The notes under the pieces: generated by a model | Databases searched by the model: none | The model's input: the letters and a program-made list of their open reading frames with translations, nothing else | What the model was told of the DNA's origin: nothing | Position numbers and translations under genes: made by a program | Shown here: piece by piece, positions 17,208-25,987 of the stretch | Numbering within the stretch: the first letter of the stretch is position 1 | How the letters are laid out: each line of letters opens with the position of its first letter | Assembly: GCF_042676025.1 (NCBI RefSeq) | Contig: NZ_JBHTJP010000002.1 | Coordinates: forward strand, 62,001 to 126,000 | Length of the DNA stretch: 64,000 nt | From: Salinimicrobium gaetbulicola | GTDB taxonomy: Bacteria; Bacteroidota; Bacteroidia; Flavobacteriales; Flavobacteriaceae | Direction: 5' to 3'

Positions 17208-18698
17208 TTATTTCAGATTCAAAACTTCTCCCGGTAATTTATCAATATACATTCTTTGATAAGTGGGTTTAATCATATCACCTTCTCCAAAGACTCTGAA
17301 TTTTTCTTCTGCGCGCTTAGCAACTGCAGAGACATTTTCCTGTGGTTTACCCAACACGGCATTTATGGCCGTCCTTAACAAGGATTCATCCGAATTTCCT
17401 AATTCACCAAAATTACTTAGACTCTCTCGAATCTCGATATCTGGGGAAAGTCCATCGACAAAATCAGTCTTTCCGTTAGCATTAGCCGATTTAAAAATTA
17501 AAGGCTGAATGGCATATTTGTGCTCAGGATTCACATGAAGATTTCCATTGCTGTCATATAAATAAAAATTTGGGGCATCATATAACGTGGTTGAAGCCTG
17601 AAATTTTCCGCGGGTAGTCGTCCCAATATGAATTACATCTATATATGGTTCCAAACCATTTATGATCAATTCACTTGCTGAAGCAGTAGAACCGGTTCCA
17701 ATCACATATATTTTATTCAGGTTTAAACTGTTTGTAACTTCTCCTGTTCTTATTTCTGAATCGAATCTGGTAATGTAACTTTCTTCAGGCCATGCATTTT
17801 GATATTTATCATTCCATTTTTCCTTAATGAAAACCTCTCCCTTATATTGGCCCGTGATCATTCCGGCTAAATCAACCGCGGTTTCTACGCTACCACCACC
17901 ATTATATCTTAGATCTAAAATTAAATCGGAAATCCCCAGACTTTTAAATTCAGCAAAAACTCCATTTAATTGACTGTCAAAGGCATCCGTTCCGGTAAAA
18001 CCATTATACATCAAATACCCGATTCTTTTTCCATCTTCTTCAATAACAGTAGAGATATAAATAGGATTCTCAGAGTATTCCCTGCTTATAAGTGCGATGG
18101 TATTCCCTGTAGGGGTGATATAGCCATTTTCAATTCTGTTTATATCAATAGTATATGTTTCATCACTTAGAAGATCCCGATAATTACTTATGTTCAATGA
18201 AATTCCGTTAATTTCGGTAAAAATGTCTCCTCGTTCTACTCCCTGCTCCTCAGCTGAAGTTCCCGGTAATACATATTGGACATATCCAAAAAGGTCATCT
18301 GTGTCTCCAATTCGTCCTAAACCGAAACTCATTCCGTTGACTTTTGAGACTCCCTGGAAGCTTTTTGCAAGAGCTTCATAATCACTTGTCATAAAACTAA
18401 ACTCATCAAACCCGGCCTGTAACCCTTCATAAAGTTCTTCAGGAGAATCAAATGTCTTAATGTATTCTTCTTTTTTATTGCTATTATAATAACTGTCTGT
18501 CAATTGAGGCACATAAGCCTTGTAGAGATAGATCTCATTCATTCCTGCATAAATGAAGTTTTCAACTTCGAAATTCTCTTCAGTAGTAGTTGCAGTACTC
18601 TCTTTCGGAGTGATCGCAATATTGTCATCCTCTTTTGAGCACGATAGTGATAATACAGAACTTAAAATTATGGATAGGGGATAAATTAATTTTTTCAT
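17208..18698 (-). CDS. S41 family C-terminal-processing peptidase, lipoprotein (copy 1)
   Basis: A 496-residue periplasm- or surface-facing serine protease. The lipobox LSLSC puts the lipidated cysteine at C20. A PDZ-like region (about 135-195; YVLPGTSAEEQGVERGD) is followed by the S41 tail-specific protease domain (about 225-430). The catalytic pair is S340 (GSTASASE) and K365 (TTRGKFQAST), 25 residues apart as in CtpA-type enzymes. LDLRYNGGG is the family strand. The substrate is unknown. The gene is followed 5'-ward by a closely similar paralogue with the same domain order, which suggests tandem duplication. Confidence 0.9.
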   Translation of the reverse strand: MKKLIYPLSIILSSVLSLSCSKEDDNIAITPKESTATTTEENFEVENFIYAGMNEIYLYKAYVPQLTDSYYNSNKKEEYIKTFDSPEELYEGLQAGFDEFSFMTSDYEALAKSFQGVSKVNGMSFGLGRIGDTDDLFGYVQYVLPGTSAEEQGVERGDIFTEINGISLNISNYRDLLSDETYTIDINRIENGYITPTGNTIALISREYSENPIYISTVIEEDGKRIGYLMYNGFTGTDAFDSQLNGVFAEFKSLGISDLILDLRYNGGGSVETAVDLAGMITGQYKGEVFIKEKWNDKYQNAWPEESYITRFDSEIRTGEVTNSLNLNKIYVIGTGSTASASELIINGLEPYIDVIHIGTTTRGKFQASTTLYDAPNFYLYDSNGNLHVNPEHKYAIQPLIFKSANANGKTDFVDGLSPDIEIRESLSNFGELGNSDESLLRTAINAVLGKPQENVSAVAKRAEEKFRVFGEGDMIKPTYQRMYIDKLPGEVLNLK

Positions 18699-18849
18699 GG
18701 AGTGTTAATAAATTATGTGGATCGCTAAAATACATTTGGATAGCTTATCAAAAAAGTTAAATCTTAATAATTTGTTAATTTAACTATTAGATAAGTTGAT
18801 TACTTACAAAATTCTTTCCAAAGTTTATTCTGGTGGAGATTAAAATCAA

Positions 18850-20289
18850 TTACCTCGTTAATAAAGGTAAGTTCTCATCAGTAAACATTTTTTGATATAA
18901 AGGATTTTGCCCTGAATTAAAATCAATTTCATCAATTGGAATAAAATCTTGTTGAGGCATTTTTTGAGATATGCCATTGATGTCATTTAAAGCAGCCTGT
19001 AATAGGGGTTCATTAGGATCTCCTAAAACTCCCAGGTTTTCAAAATCTTCAGCAATTAGAATATCTGGCTGAAGTCCATCCACGTAATCTGTTACGCCGC
19101 TAGCATTAACAGTCTTGTAAATAAGAGGTTGTATGGCATAGGTATGTCCTGGATTAGCGCCTGATCGACCAAAATCCGGGGAATCATATAAAGTGGTTGA
19201 AGCCTGGAACTTTCCGCGGGTAGATGCGCCCACTTGAACAACGTTTATATAAGGAGCCAATCCGTTTATTACCAGTTCACTTGCCGAGGCAGTATTAAAA
19301 GTCGTGAGAATATAGACCTTATTAAGGTTCAAACTATTTATCTGTGCCCCGGTGCGTATCTTGTCATTGAAATGATTTTCAAGAGATTCCGGTTCATTTT
19401 CTTCAAAATAAGCCTGGTACTCATCGTTCCATTGCTCAGTGTAAAAGATCTCCCCGGTGTATTGTCCTGTGATCATACTGCTAAGGTCATTGGCAGATTC
19501 TACAGATCCTCCGCCGTTATATCGCAGGTCTACAATAAGATCTGTTATTCTTTCTGACTTAAACATAGCAAAGGTTTCATTCAAAACATCGTCAAAATTT
19601 CCTGTAAATCCTGTGTACATTAAATACCCTGCTTTGCCGTTGGTAGTTTCAATAATTTCGGTTAAGTAAACAGGGTTTGTGGTATATTCTTCGTTTTCAA
19701 GAAAGATTGTTTCCCCGGTAAGTGTGATCTCTCCGTTATTTACACTGGCCAGACCGATCGTAAATGAATCTGCACTTAATAGCTGGCTGTAATTTTGATC
19801 GTTCAAAGGTATCCCGTCAACCGTACCAAAAAGATCCCCTCTTTCCAGTCCGTTTGCTTCCGCAGAAGTATTAGGTAAAACATATTTTACATAGCCTATC
19901 ACCTGGGATGAATTGGAGGGATATCTTTTCAAGCCATATTCCATTCCTGTTTCGCGGTTGACTCCCTGAAAAAATTTCTCCAGGGCAACATAATCATCTA
20001 CTAAAAAACTAAACTCATCCTCTTCTGCCAGGAGCCCGTTATAAAACAGATCTTCCGGAGAATCAAAAGTTCTCAAAAACTCATTTAAATCTTCTTGTGA
20101 AGAAAAACGGGTATTGGCAAGATCAGGTACCTGATCTTTGTATAAATAGAGATTGTTCATTCCTCTCCAAATGAAATTTTTGATGTCAAGTGAGGAAGAA
20201 GACTGAAATACATCATCCATATCTTCGTGGCATCCGGTAAATAAAAGAAGAGAGAGGAAGGTGAGCAGTAGGGTTTTTATATATTTCAT
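18850..20289 (-). CDS. S41 family C-terminal-processing peptidase, lipoprotein (copy 2)
   Basis: A 479-residue paralogue of the preceding protease. The lipobox is LLFTGC (C20). The same order follows: N-terminal helical cap with IWRGMNNLYLYKDQVPDL, PDZ-like segment LPNTSAEANGLERGD, and S41 domain with VDLRYNGGGSVESANDLSSM. The catalytic dyad is intact at S335 (NTASASE) and K360 (STRGKFQAST). It is separated from copy 1 by 151 bases of AT-rich sequence, so each may have its own promoter. Both copies keep all active-site residues, so neither looks like a decaying gene. Confidence 0.9.
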   Translation of the reverse strand: MKYIKTLLLTFLSLLLFTGCHEDMDDVFQSSSSLDIKNFIWRGMNNLYLYKDQVPDLANTRFSSQEDLNEFLRTFDSPEDLFYNGLLAEEDEFSFLVDDYVALEKFFQGVNRETGMEYGLKRYPSNSSQVIGYVKYVLPNTSAEANGLERGDLFGTVDGIPLNDQNYSQLLSADSFTIGLASVNNGEITLTGETIFLENEEYTTNPVYLTEIIETTNGKAGYLMYTGFTGNFDDVLNETFAMFKSERITDLIVDLRYNGGGSVESANDLSSMITGQYTGEIFYTEQWNDEYQAYFEENEPESLENHFNDKIRTGAQINSLNLNKVYILTTFNTASASELVINGLAPYINVVQVGASTRGKFQASTTLYDSPDFGRSGANPGHTYAIQPLIYKTVNASGVTDYVDGLQPDILIAEDFENLGVLGDPNEPLLQAALNDINGISQKMPQQDFIPIDEIDFNSGQNPLYQKMFTDENLPLLTR

Positions 20290-20421
20290 AGTTTTACCAT
20301 TGTGGGGAAAGTCTAAAAATACGGGCTTTTAGCATATTTTGAAATTTTTCGGTAACAAAATTGTTTGATATCCGTCGTAATAGAAAGGGACCTGAAATAT
20401 CCTTTTTACTAACACCAAAAA

Positions 20422-20937
20422 ATGAAACAGCATACCTTCATAGATCTTATGAAACCCGTGCAGGACAAAATGTACCGACTTGCACTACGTTTATTGGTCT
20501 CAAAAGAAGCTGCGGAAGATGCGACCCAGGAGGTGATGTTGAAGTTATGGAGCAGAAAAAAGCAGCTAAGTTCTTACAGTAATCTGGAAGCATTTGCGAT
20601 GACAGTGACCAAGAATTACTGTCTGGACCAGCTAAAACTGAAGCAGAACAATAATTTACGAATTGTTCACAGTAATTATGACAGTGGAGAGACTTCCCTT
20701 CAGAAAAAAGTAGAAGTACAGGATGATCTCAACTGGGTTCAGAAAATTATAGAAGAATTGCCTGAACAACAAAAGATATTGATCCAGTTGCGCGAAGTGG
20801 AACAATATGAATATGAAGAGATCGCTGAAATGACAGGAATGAAACAAACGGCGATCAGGGTTGCGTTAAGTCGCGCCCGAAATAAGATAAAAGAAGAAAT
20901 GATAAAAAGACACCGCTATGGAATTAACAGTAATTGA
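20422..20937 (+). CDS. ECF-type RNA polymerase sigma factor
   Basis: A 171-residue sigma-70 family factor of the extracytoplasmic-function type. Region 2 (about 10-75) has ALRLLVSKEAAEDATQEVML and FAMTVTKNYCLDQLK. Region 4 (about 105-160) has LPEQQKILIQLREVEQYEYE and EMTGMKQTAIRVALSRAR, the helix-turn-helix for the -35 element. It heads an operon with a probable anti-sigma factor, whose start overlaps its end by 20 bases, and two DUF4252 proteins, an arrangement common in flavobacteria. The inducing signal is unknown. Confidence 0.92.
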   Translation: MKQHTFIDLMKPVQDKMYRLALRLLVSKEAAEDATQEVMLKLWSRKKQLSSYSNLEAFAMTVTKNYCLDQLKLKQNNNLRIVHSNYDSGETSLQKKVEVQDDLNWVQKIIEELPEQQKILIQLREVEQYEYEEIAEMTGMKQTAIRVALSRARNKIKEEMIKRHRYGINSN

Positions 20938-21355
20938 AAACCTTCTTGAGAAGTATCTAATTGCAGAGACTTCCATTAAGGAAGAAGAAAGGTTGAAAGC
21001 CTACTTTGCTTCCGGTGATGTGGCCCCGCATCTAAAAGAATATGCCCCCATGTTCACCTATTTTAACCTGGCAAAGCAGGAAAGTTTCACAAAAGAAGTA
21101 AGATATACTTCCGGAAGAAAAAGAGTCTTCTCCCTGGTGGCCGTGGCAGCCTCAGTGGTGATCGTCCTGGGAGTAGTATTTCAAAATAATACCCGCATGA
21201 ATGAATTCGGAACGTATGAAGATCCTGAAGTAGCCATGCAAAAAACAAAAGAAGCGCTTGAGATGGTATCCATGTATATGAATACCGGAACCGAAGACCT
21301 GGGATATCTCCAGGAATTCAATAGTACCAAAGATAAAATTGTCAAAAACCCTTAA
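20918..21355 (+). CDS. Probable anti-sigma factor, single-pass membrane protein
   Basis: A 145-residue protein whose start lies inside the sigma-factor gene. The N-terminal 65 residues are acidic and helical (LLEKYLIAETSIKEEERLKA), as expected for a cytoplasmic sigma-binding part. A single transmembrane helix (about 71-88, SLVAVAASVVIVLGVVF) precedes a short periplasmic tail. It has no zinc-binding H-x3-C-x2-C motif, so it is not a ZAS-type anti-sigma. The role is inferred from position, overlap and topology. Confidence 0.7.
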   Translation: MELTVIENLLEKYLIAETSIKEEERLKAYFASGDVAPHLKEYAPMFTYFNLAKQESFTKEVRYTSGRKRVFSLVAVAASVVIVLGVVFQNNTRMNEFGTYEDPEVAMQKTKEALEMVSMYMNTGTEDLGYLQEFNSTKDKIVKNP

Positions 21356-21364
21356 AAAACAACG

Positions 21365-21889
21365 ATGAAAAAGTTAACCTTAGCCATATTGGCACTGCTA
21401 TTACCGTTTCTTTCCGGTGCTCAGAACTTTGATAAGTATGAGAACATGAAAGATGTAGATGCGGTTGTGATCACGAGCAAGATGTTTAAGTTGCTCACAA
21501 AAATAGACCTTAACGCAGATGACCCTGAGACTCAGGCATACATTGACCTTATTGAGAACCTTCAGGAAATGCGGGTTTTCTCCTCTACTCAGGAGAATGT
21601 GCGTAAGCAAATGTCTGCCGATGTTTCTTCTTACGTAAAGAAAGGCGGGCTGGAAGAATTAATGCGCGTAACTGAGGATGGTAAAACCGTGAAGTTTTAC
21701 TACAAACCCGGTAAAAATGATGATTATGTGAGCCAGTTATTCATGTTCATGGAAGGTCGTGAGAAAAACAAACCAGTCTCTGTGATCCTGAATATTTCCG
21801 GAGAGATCAATCTTACCCAGATATCAAAACTGGCGAATGACTTTAAAATTCCCGGAGGAGATGAATTGAAAAAAGTAGAAACCAAATAA
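21365..21889 (+). CDS. DUF4252 exported protein
   Basis: A 174-residue protein with a cleavable signal peptide (about 1-20, ending SGAQ). The mature part has the DUF4252 pattern: VDAVVITSKMFKLLTKID, FSSTQENVRKQMSADVSSYV and VSVILNISGEINLTQISKL. The function of this family is unknown. It is a fixed companion of ECF sigma operons in Flavobacteriia. It follows the anti-sigma gene by 9 bases and precedes a second DUF4252 gene by one base, so the four genes should be co-transcribed. Confidence 0.82.
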   Translation: MKKLTLAILALLLPFLSGAQNFDKYENMKDVDAVVITSKMFKLLTKIDLNADDPETQAYIDLIENLQEMRVFSSTQENVRKQMSADVSSYVKKGGLEELMRVTEDGKTVKFYYKPGKNDDYVSQLFMFMEGREKNKPVSVILNISGEINLTQISKLANDFKIPGGDELKKVETK

Positions 21890-21890
21890 A

Positions 21891-22427
21891 ATGAGAAAAG
21901 CATTTTTTACACTGGTACTACTAAGCCTGGGGTTTGTTTCATGTGACAATGAAACAAGCCTTCAGGAGTTTTATGTAGAGAACCAGAACGATAATCAGTA
22001 CGTGGCTTTTGATATCCCTGCCAGTTTATTGACAGGTGATAATTCAAGGTTCACCCCTGAGCAAAAGGCGACCTTGGAAACCATTCGAAAAGTGAATATT
22101 CTTGGCTTCCCTAAAAAGGCTGATAATAAGGAGATCTTAGCTCAGGAACAGGAAAAACTGGCCAGGATCCTGAAATCTGGAAAATATAATCTTTTGATGC
22201 GTTACGGCGGAGGTGACCGAAAAGCTGAGCTATATTTTAGCGGAGAAGAAGATGCTATCGATGAATTAGTAGTCTTTGGAGCAGATGATGAAAAAGGTTT
22301 CGGAATTGCCAGGGTGACCGGAAATGACATGAACCCGGGAGATATTATTAAATTATTCCAGTCTATGGATAAAGATGAACTGAATGTGGAAGGACTTCCA
22401 GATTTAGGTGGAATGTTCAAGGACTAA
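21891..22427 (+). CDS. DUF4252 lipoprotein
   Basis: A 178-residue lipoprotein (lipobox GFVSC, Cys about 19). The mature part resembles the preceding DUF4252 protein in length and layout: FDIPASLLTGD, EKLARILKSGKYNLLMRYGG, and a C-terminal GDIIKLFQSMDKDEL. It is the last gene of the sigma-factor operon and is followed by a strong terminator. It may be a target or sensor of the sigma system at the envelope; this is inference from context. Confidence 0.75.
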   Translation: MRKAFFTLVLLSLGFVSCDNETSLQEFYVENQNDNQYVAFDIPASLLTGDNSRFTPEQKATLETIRKVNILGFPKKADNKEILAQEQEKLARILKSGKYNLLMRYGGGDRKAELYFSGEEDAIDELVVFGADDEKGFGIARVTGNDMNPGDIIKLFQSMDKDELNVEGLPDLGGMFKD

Positions 22428-22449
22428 ATACCTGTGAGAAAGGAAAACA

Positions 22450-22487
22450 AAAAAGGCCTGGAAAATTTTTTCCAGGCCTTTTGTTTT
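22450..22487. terminator. Bidirectional rho-independent terminator
   Basis: AAAAGGCCTGGA and TCCAGGCCTTTT form a perfect 12-bp stem with A and T tracts, between the convergent DUF4252 and purB genes. Confidence 0.92.
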
Positions 22488-23824
22488 TAGATCCCCGTGT
22501 AATTTTGAGGACTTATATTTTTGAGTTCTTTTTTGACTTCATCTGAAACTTCCAATTCGTCAATGAACTTAGACATACTTTCTTTATTGATGACATCGTT
22601 AGTCCTGGTGAGACCTTTTAAAGCTTCATAAGGATTTGGATACCCTTCTCTTCTTAAAATGGTCTGGATAGCTTCGGCTACCACCGCCCAATTATTTTCT
22701 AGATCGGCATTAAGTTTAGCTTCATTCAAAAGTAACTTGTTAAGTCCTTTTAGGGTAGAGGCAAACCCAATTAAAGTATGACCAAAAGGAACACCAATAG
22801 TTCTAAGGACTGTGCTATCTGTCAGGTCCCTTTGTAAACGGCTTACCGGTAACTTAGCGGCAAGGTGCTCAAAAAGGGCATTTGCGATCCCTAAATTTCC
22901 TTCACTGTTCTCAAAATCGATAGGGTTGACCTTGTGCGGCATAGCCGATGATCCTACTTCACCTTTTTTTATCTTCTGTTTAAAATAATCCATGGAAACA
23001 TAAGACCAGATGTCTTTATCCAGATCCAGGATTATGGTGTTGATCCTTTTTAAAGCATCAAATAAGGATGCCATATGATCGTAATGTTCAATTTGAGTTG
23101 TCGGGAAGGAATGGTGCAATCCTAAAGAATTCTCTACGAAATCTGTTCCGAATTTTTTCCAGTCAGTTGTTGGATAGGCAACTTTGTGAGCATTAAAGTT
23201 TCCTGTAGCTCCTCCAAATTTCGCAGCATTCGGAATATTTTTAAGTCCGGAAAGTTGTTCTTTCAATCGTTGAACAAAAACTTCAATCTCTTTACCCAAA
23301 CGGGTAGGGGAAGCAGGCTGACCATGTGTTCTGGCAAGCATTGGAATAGTCTTCCATTCTTCCGAAAGGCTTTCCAGTTTATTAATCACGCCATCTAAAG
23401 CAGGAAAATAAACATCATTCAGGGCATCTTTAATGCTCAAAGGAACGGCTGTGTTATTGATATCCTGAGACGTCAATCCAAAATGGATAAATTCCTTGTA
23501 TTGTGAAAGATCAAGCTGATCAAATTTTTCTTTAATGAAGTATTCAACCGCTTTCACGTCGTGATTGGTCACCTTTTCGATCTCCTTTATGGCCAAGGCA
23601 TCTTCATGTGAGAAATCGAGATAGATCTTTTGAAGATCCGGGAATACTTCAGGTTTCACTGAACTCAATTGAGGTAATTCCAATTTGCAAAGAGCAACAA
23701 AATACTCTATTTCAACTTTAACCCGGTACCTGATTAGGGCTTCTTCACTGAAAAAGGAAGCAAGTTCTTTCGTTTTCTGATAATATCTTCCGTCAATTGG
23801 AGATATCGCTTGCAGAGCGTTCAT
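22487..23824 (-). CDS. purB: Adenylosuccinate lyase
   Basis: A 445-residue member of the fumarase/aspartase superfamily. It cleaves SAICAR to AICAR and adenylosuccinate to AMP in purine synthesis. The superfamily signature is GSSAMPHKVNPIDFENSEGN, containing the flexible catalytic-serine loop. Also seen are SPIDGRYYQKTKEL at the N-terminus, the conserved motif HFGLTSQDIN, and ARTHGQPASPT with the catalytic histidine. The length is normal and the frame intact. The stop codon sits at the edge of the shared terminator. Confidence 0.97.
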   Translation of the reverse strand: MNALQAISPIDGRYYQKTKELASFFSEEALIRYRVKVEIEYFVALCKLELPQLSSVKPEVFPDLQKIYLDFSHEDALAIKEIEKVTNHDVKAVEYFIKEKFDQLDLSQYKEFIHFGLTSQDINNTAVPLSIKDALNDVYFPALDGVINKLESLSEEWKTIPMLARTHGQPASPTRLGKEIEVFVQRLKEQLSGLKNIPNAAKFGGATGNFNAHKVAYPTTDWKKFGTDFVENSLGLHHSFPTTQIEHYDHMASLFDALKRINTIILDLDKDIWSYVSMDYFKQKIKKGEVGSSAMPHKVNPIDFENSEGNLGIANALFEHLAAKLPVSRLQRDLTDSTVLRTIGVPFGHTLIGFASTLKGLNKLLLNEAKLNADLENNWAVVAEAIQTILRREGYPNPYEALKGLTRTNDVINKESMSKFIDELEVSDEVKKELKNISPQNYTGI

Positions 23825-23898
23825 GGGTCTGAATTAAAAATTAAAGGGTAAAGATACAGCTTCAGGTTAATCTGCGAAAAGTTATTTTTTCTGAAAGA

Positions 23899-24582
23899 TC
23901 AGGCTTCATCCAAAAGTCGGTTTACCAGTTTTGGGACGCCTTCAGCAGCCTTTTCAGCATATACTTTTAAGCCTTTGGTTTCCCTTACCGTTGGTCTGGG
24001 ATCTATGAAATGAACCTCCGTTTCTTCCGAAATAAAATCGATCAACCCGGCTGCGGGATACACTTGCATGGAGGTACCGATAATGATCAAAATATCTGCG
24101 TCCATGGTGATACGTATGGCTTTCTCCATCATGGGGACGGGCTCTCCAAACCAAACCACGTGAGGTCTGAGCTGATGATTGTGCTCGCAGAAATCTCCCA
24201 AATTGAGATCTTCCTCCCAATCCAGGATCAGATCATCGTCAAAAGTGCTGCGTACTTTCTTGAGTTCCCCATGAAGGTGGATCACCTTACTGCTTCCGGC
24301 TCTTTCATGAAGATCGTCAATGTTCTGGGTAATAATGTCGACGTCATATTTCTCTTCCAGTTTTTTCAGTGCCAGGTGGGCCGGGTTAGGATGTACCTTT
24401 TTCAATTCCCGCCTTCGCTTATTATAAAAATCGAGTACCAGCTCCTGGTCTTGTACCCAGCCTTGAGGCGAGGCTACTTTGGTAACATCATGGCCTTCCC
24501 ATAAACCATTGGCATCCCTAAAGGTATTTATGCCACTTTCTGCACTTACTCCGGCTCCGGTAAGAACTACGATCTTTTTCAT
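23899..24582 (-). CDS. cobB: Class III sirtuin (NAD-dependent protein deacylase) with reduced zinc site
   Basis: A 227-residue Sir2 protein. The NAD-binding start is VLTGAGVSAESGINTFRD; TQNIDDLHERAG and catalytic H104 (HLHGEL) follow. The class III pair Y53-x-x-R56 (FYNKRRREL) is present, as in desuccinylases such as E. coli CobB and SIRT5. The zinc-ribbon region between HGELKKVRS and RPHVVWFGE contains only one cysteine (C132), where related proteins have two to four, so the structural zinc is probably absent. The ATG at 24582 is chosen; an upstream frame to 24639 adds 19 non-conserved residues. Confidence 0.9.
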   Translation of the reverse strand: MKKIVVLTGAGVSAESGINTFRDANGLWEGHDVTKVASPQGWVQDQELVLDFYNKRRRELKKVHPNPAHLALKKLEEKYDVDIITQNIDDLHERAGSSKVIHLHGELKKVRSTFDDDLILDWEEDLNLGDFCEHNHQLRPHVVWFGEPVPMMEKAIRITMDADILIIIGTSMQVYPAAGLIDFISEETEVHFIDPRPTVRETKGLKVYAEKAAEGVPKLVNRLLDEA

Positions 24583-24700
24583 AGTATAAAATTTTCTGAA
24601 GCAAAAATGTATGTAACTTTTTGCTGAATACATAACCATTTATGAAGTTCCTTATTGTCTGAATCTGATTTTTTAGGTCAATATTTTCTATTTTCGCGAC

Positions 24701-25357
24701 ATGGAAGTAAACCCCGAATTATTAGAATACCTGGAATCTTTTCTTACTTCAAGAAGAAGAGAGCTTTTTAAGAAAGTGATCGATCAAAGAACAGATCATT
24801 TTACAGTAGCTACCCAGGATGTATACCAGCTTCACAATACCAGCGCGGTCATTAGGAGCTGTGATGTCTTTGGAATTCAAAATATTCATGTGGTAGAGGA
24901 GGTGAATCTTAAAAGGATCGACAGGGAGATCGCGATGGGAGCTCAAAAATGGGTTGATGTGAATAGATATACTTCCACAAAAGAAAGCATAAACACTCTT
25001 AGAGAAAAGGGTTACAGAATTGTGGCAACTTCCCCTCATTCAGGAATTCCGCTTCAGGAATTCGATATAACCCGGCCCGCTGCAATTTTCTTCGGAACGG
25101 AGACTGATGGCCTTTCGGAAGAAGTGATCAGGGAAGCAGATGAGTTCATTAAGATCCCGATGTTCGGATTTACCGAGAGTTTAAATATTTCCGTTTCCGC
25201 AGCTATTATTTTACAGGATATAACCGCCAGGCTCCGAAAAAGCGGTGTGGACTGGAGGTTTTCCGAAGAAGAGAAAATGGCTAAAAGAATGGACTGGGCA
25301 CAGAAGAATTTAAAAAATGCCCCGGAAATCATTAAGCGCTTTCAGGCATCACATTAA
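24701..25357 (+). CDS. trmH: tRNA (guanosine-18-2'-O)-methyltransferase TrmH
   Basis: A 218-residue SPOUT-class methyltransferase. Motif 1 is NTSAVIRSCDVFGIQNIHVV, motif 2 FFGTETDGLSEEVI and motif 3 IPMFGFTESLNISVSAAI; together these form the knotted SAM site. The N-terminal RRRELFKKVIDQRT and the overall length match TrmH acting on G18 of tRNA rather than the 23S rRNA enzyme RlmB. The C-terminal helix is basic. It is 31 bases upstream of an SRPBCC gene on the same strand. Confidence 0.9.
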   Translation: MEVNPELLEYLESFLTSRRRELFKKVIDQRTDHFTVATQDVYQLHNTSAVIRSCDVFGIQNIHVVEEVNLKRIDREIAMGAQKWVDVNRYTSTKESINTLREKGYRIVATSPHSGIPLQEFDITRPAAIFFGTETDGLSEEVIREADEFIKIPMFGFTESLNISVSAAIILQDITARLRKSGVDWRFSEEEKMAKRMDWAQKNLKNAPEIIKRFQASH

Positions 25358-25388
25358 TTAGTTACTTTTAGTGCGTTAACAAAAGTTT

Positions 25389-25916
25389 ATGACGCTTTTC
25401 TTTTATATAGTTATTGGTATCATCACGTTCGTGGCCTTTTTACATGCCTGGTCGAAAAAGGATTATGATGTAAGTCGCACCATAATGATCAATCGGCCGA
25501 AGGCTGAGGTATATGGGTATATAAGACAACTTCAAAAACAAACTTTATGGATGCCATGGTTCTTGAATGACCCGAATACGGTCGTTAAATTTAAGGGAGA
25601 GGACGGCAAAGAAGGTGCCGCGGCATATTGGAAGGGTAGTAATAGGGTGGAGGCTATCCAAAAGCTCACTAAGGTGAAGGACGGAAAAGTTCTGGAGTCC
25701 CAATTACTTTTTTTAAGGCCGTATAAATCCATGTCCCTGAATTATATGGCGGTAAAGGAAGTGGAGGCAGACCGTACCAAAATGGTATGGGGTCTAAAAG
25801 GGATTCACCGTTTTCCTGCTTCGGTCTTGATGCTTTTTTATAGTATGGATAGGGCGCTGGGTAAGGATTTTGAAACCGGATTATATAACCTAAAGACCAT
25901 TTTAGAGAGGAAATAA
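25389..25916 (+). CDS. SRPBCC family protein (polyketide cyclase/START-like)
   Basis: A 175-residue protein. One N-terminal hydrophobic helix (about 3-20) is followed by a START/SRPBCC fold: YDVSRTIMINRPKAEVYGYI, LQKQTLWMPWFLNDPNT, GAAAYWKGSNRVEAI and a final amphipathic helix ending ILERK. Such domains bind hydrophobic ligands; none can be assigned here. The gene ends just before a bidirectional terminator and may be co-transcribed with trmH. Confidence 0.78.
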   Translation: MTLFFYIVIGIITFVAFLHAWSKKDYDVSRTIMINRPKAEVYGYIRQLQKQTLWMPWFLNDPNTVVKFKGEDGKEGAAAYWKGSNRVEAIQKLTKVKDGKVLESQLLFLRPYKSMSLNYMAVKEVEADRTKMVWGLKGIHRFPASVLMLFYSMDRALGKDFETGLYNLKTILERK

Positions 25917-25934
25917 AATTCAGAAGTACTATAA

Positions 25935-25975
25935 TAAAAAAGCCGAAAGTGATCACTTTCGGCTTTTTGTTTTTA
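25935..25975. terminator. Bidirectional rho-independent terminator
   Basis: AGCCGAAAGTGA and TCACTTTCGGCT form a perfect 12-bp palindrome (25941-25964), with A5 on the left and TTTTTGTTTTT on the right. Confidence 0.9.
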
Positions 25976-25987
25976 TATAGATCGTTT

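Noticed and set aside
20361..20582. 73-residue frame overlapping the sigma-factor start
   Set aside because: It is out of frame with the clear ECF sigma gene and has no family features.
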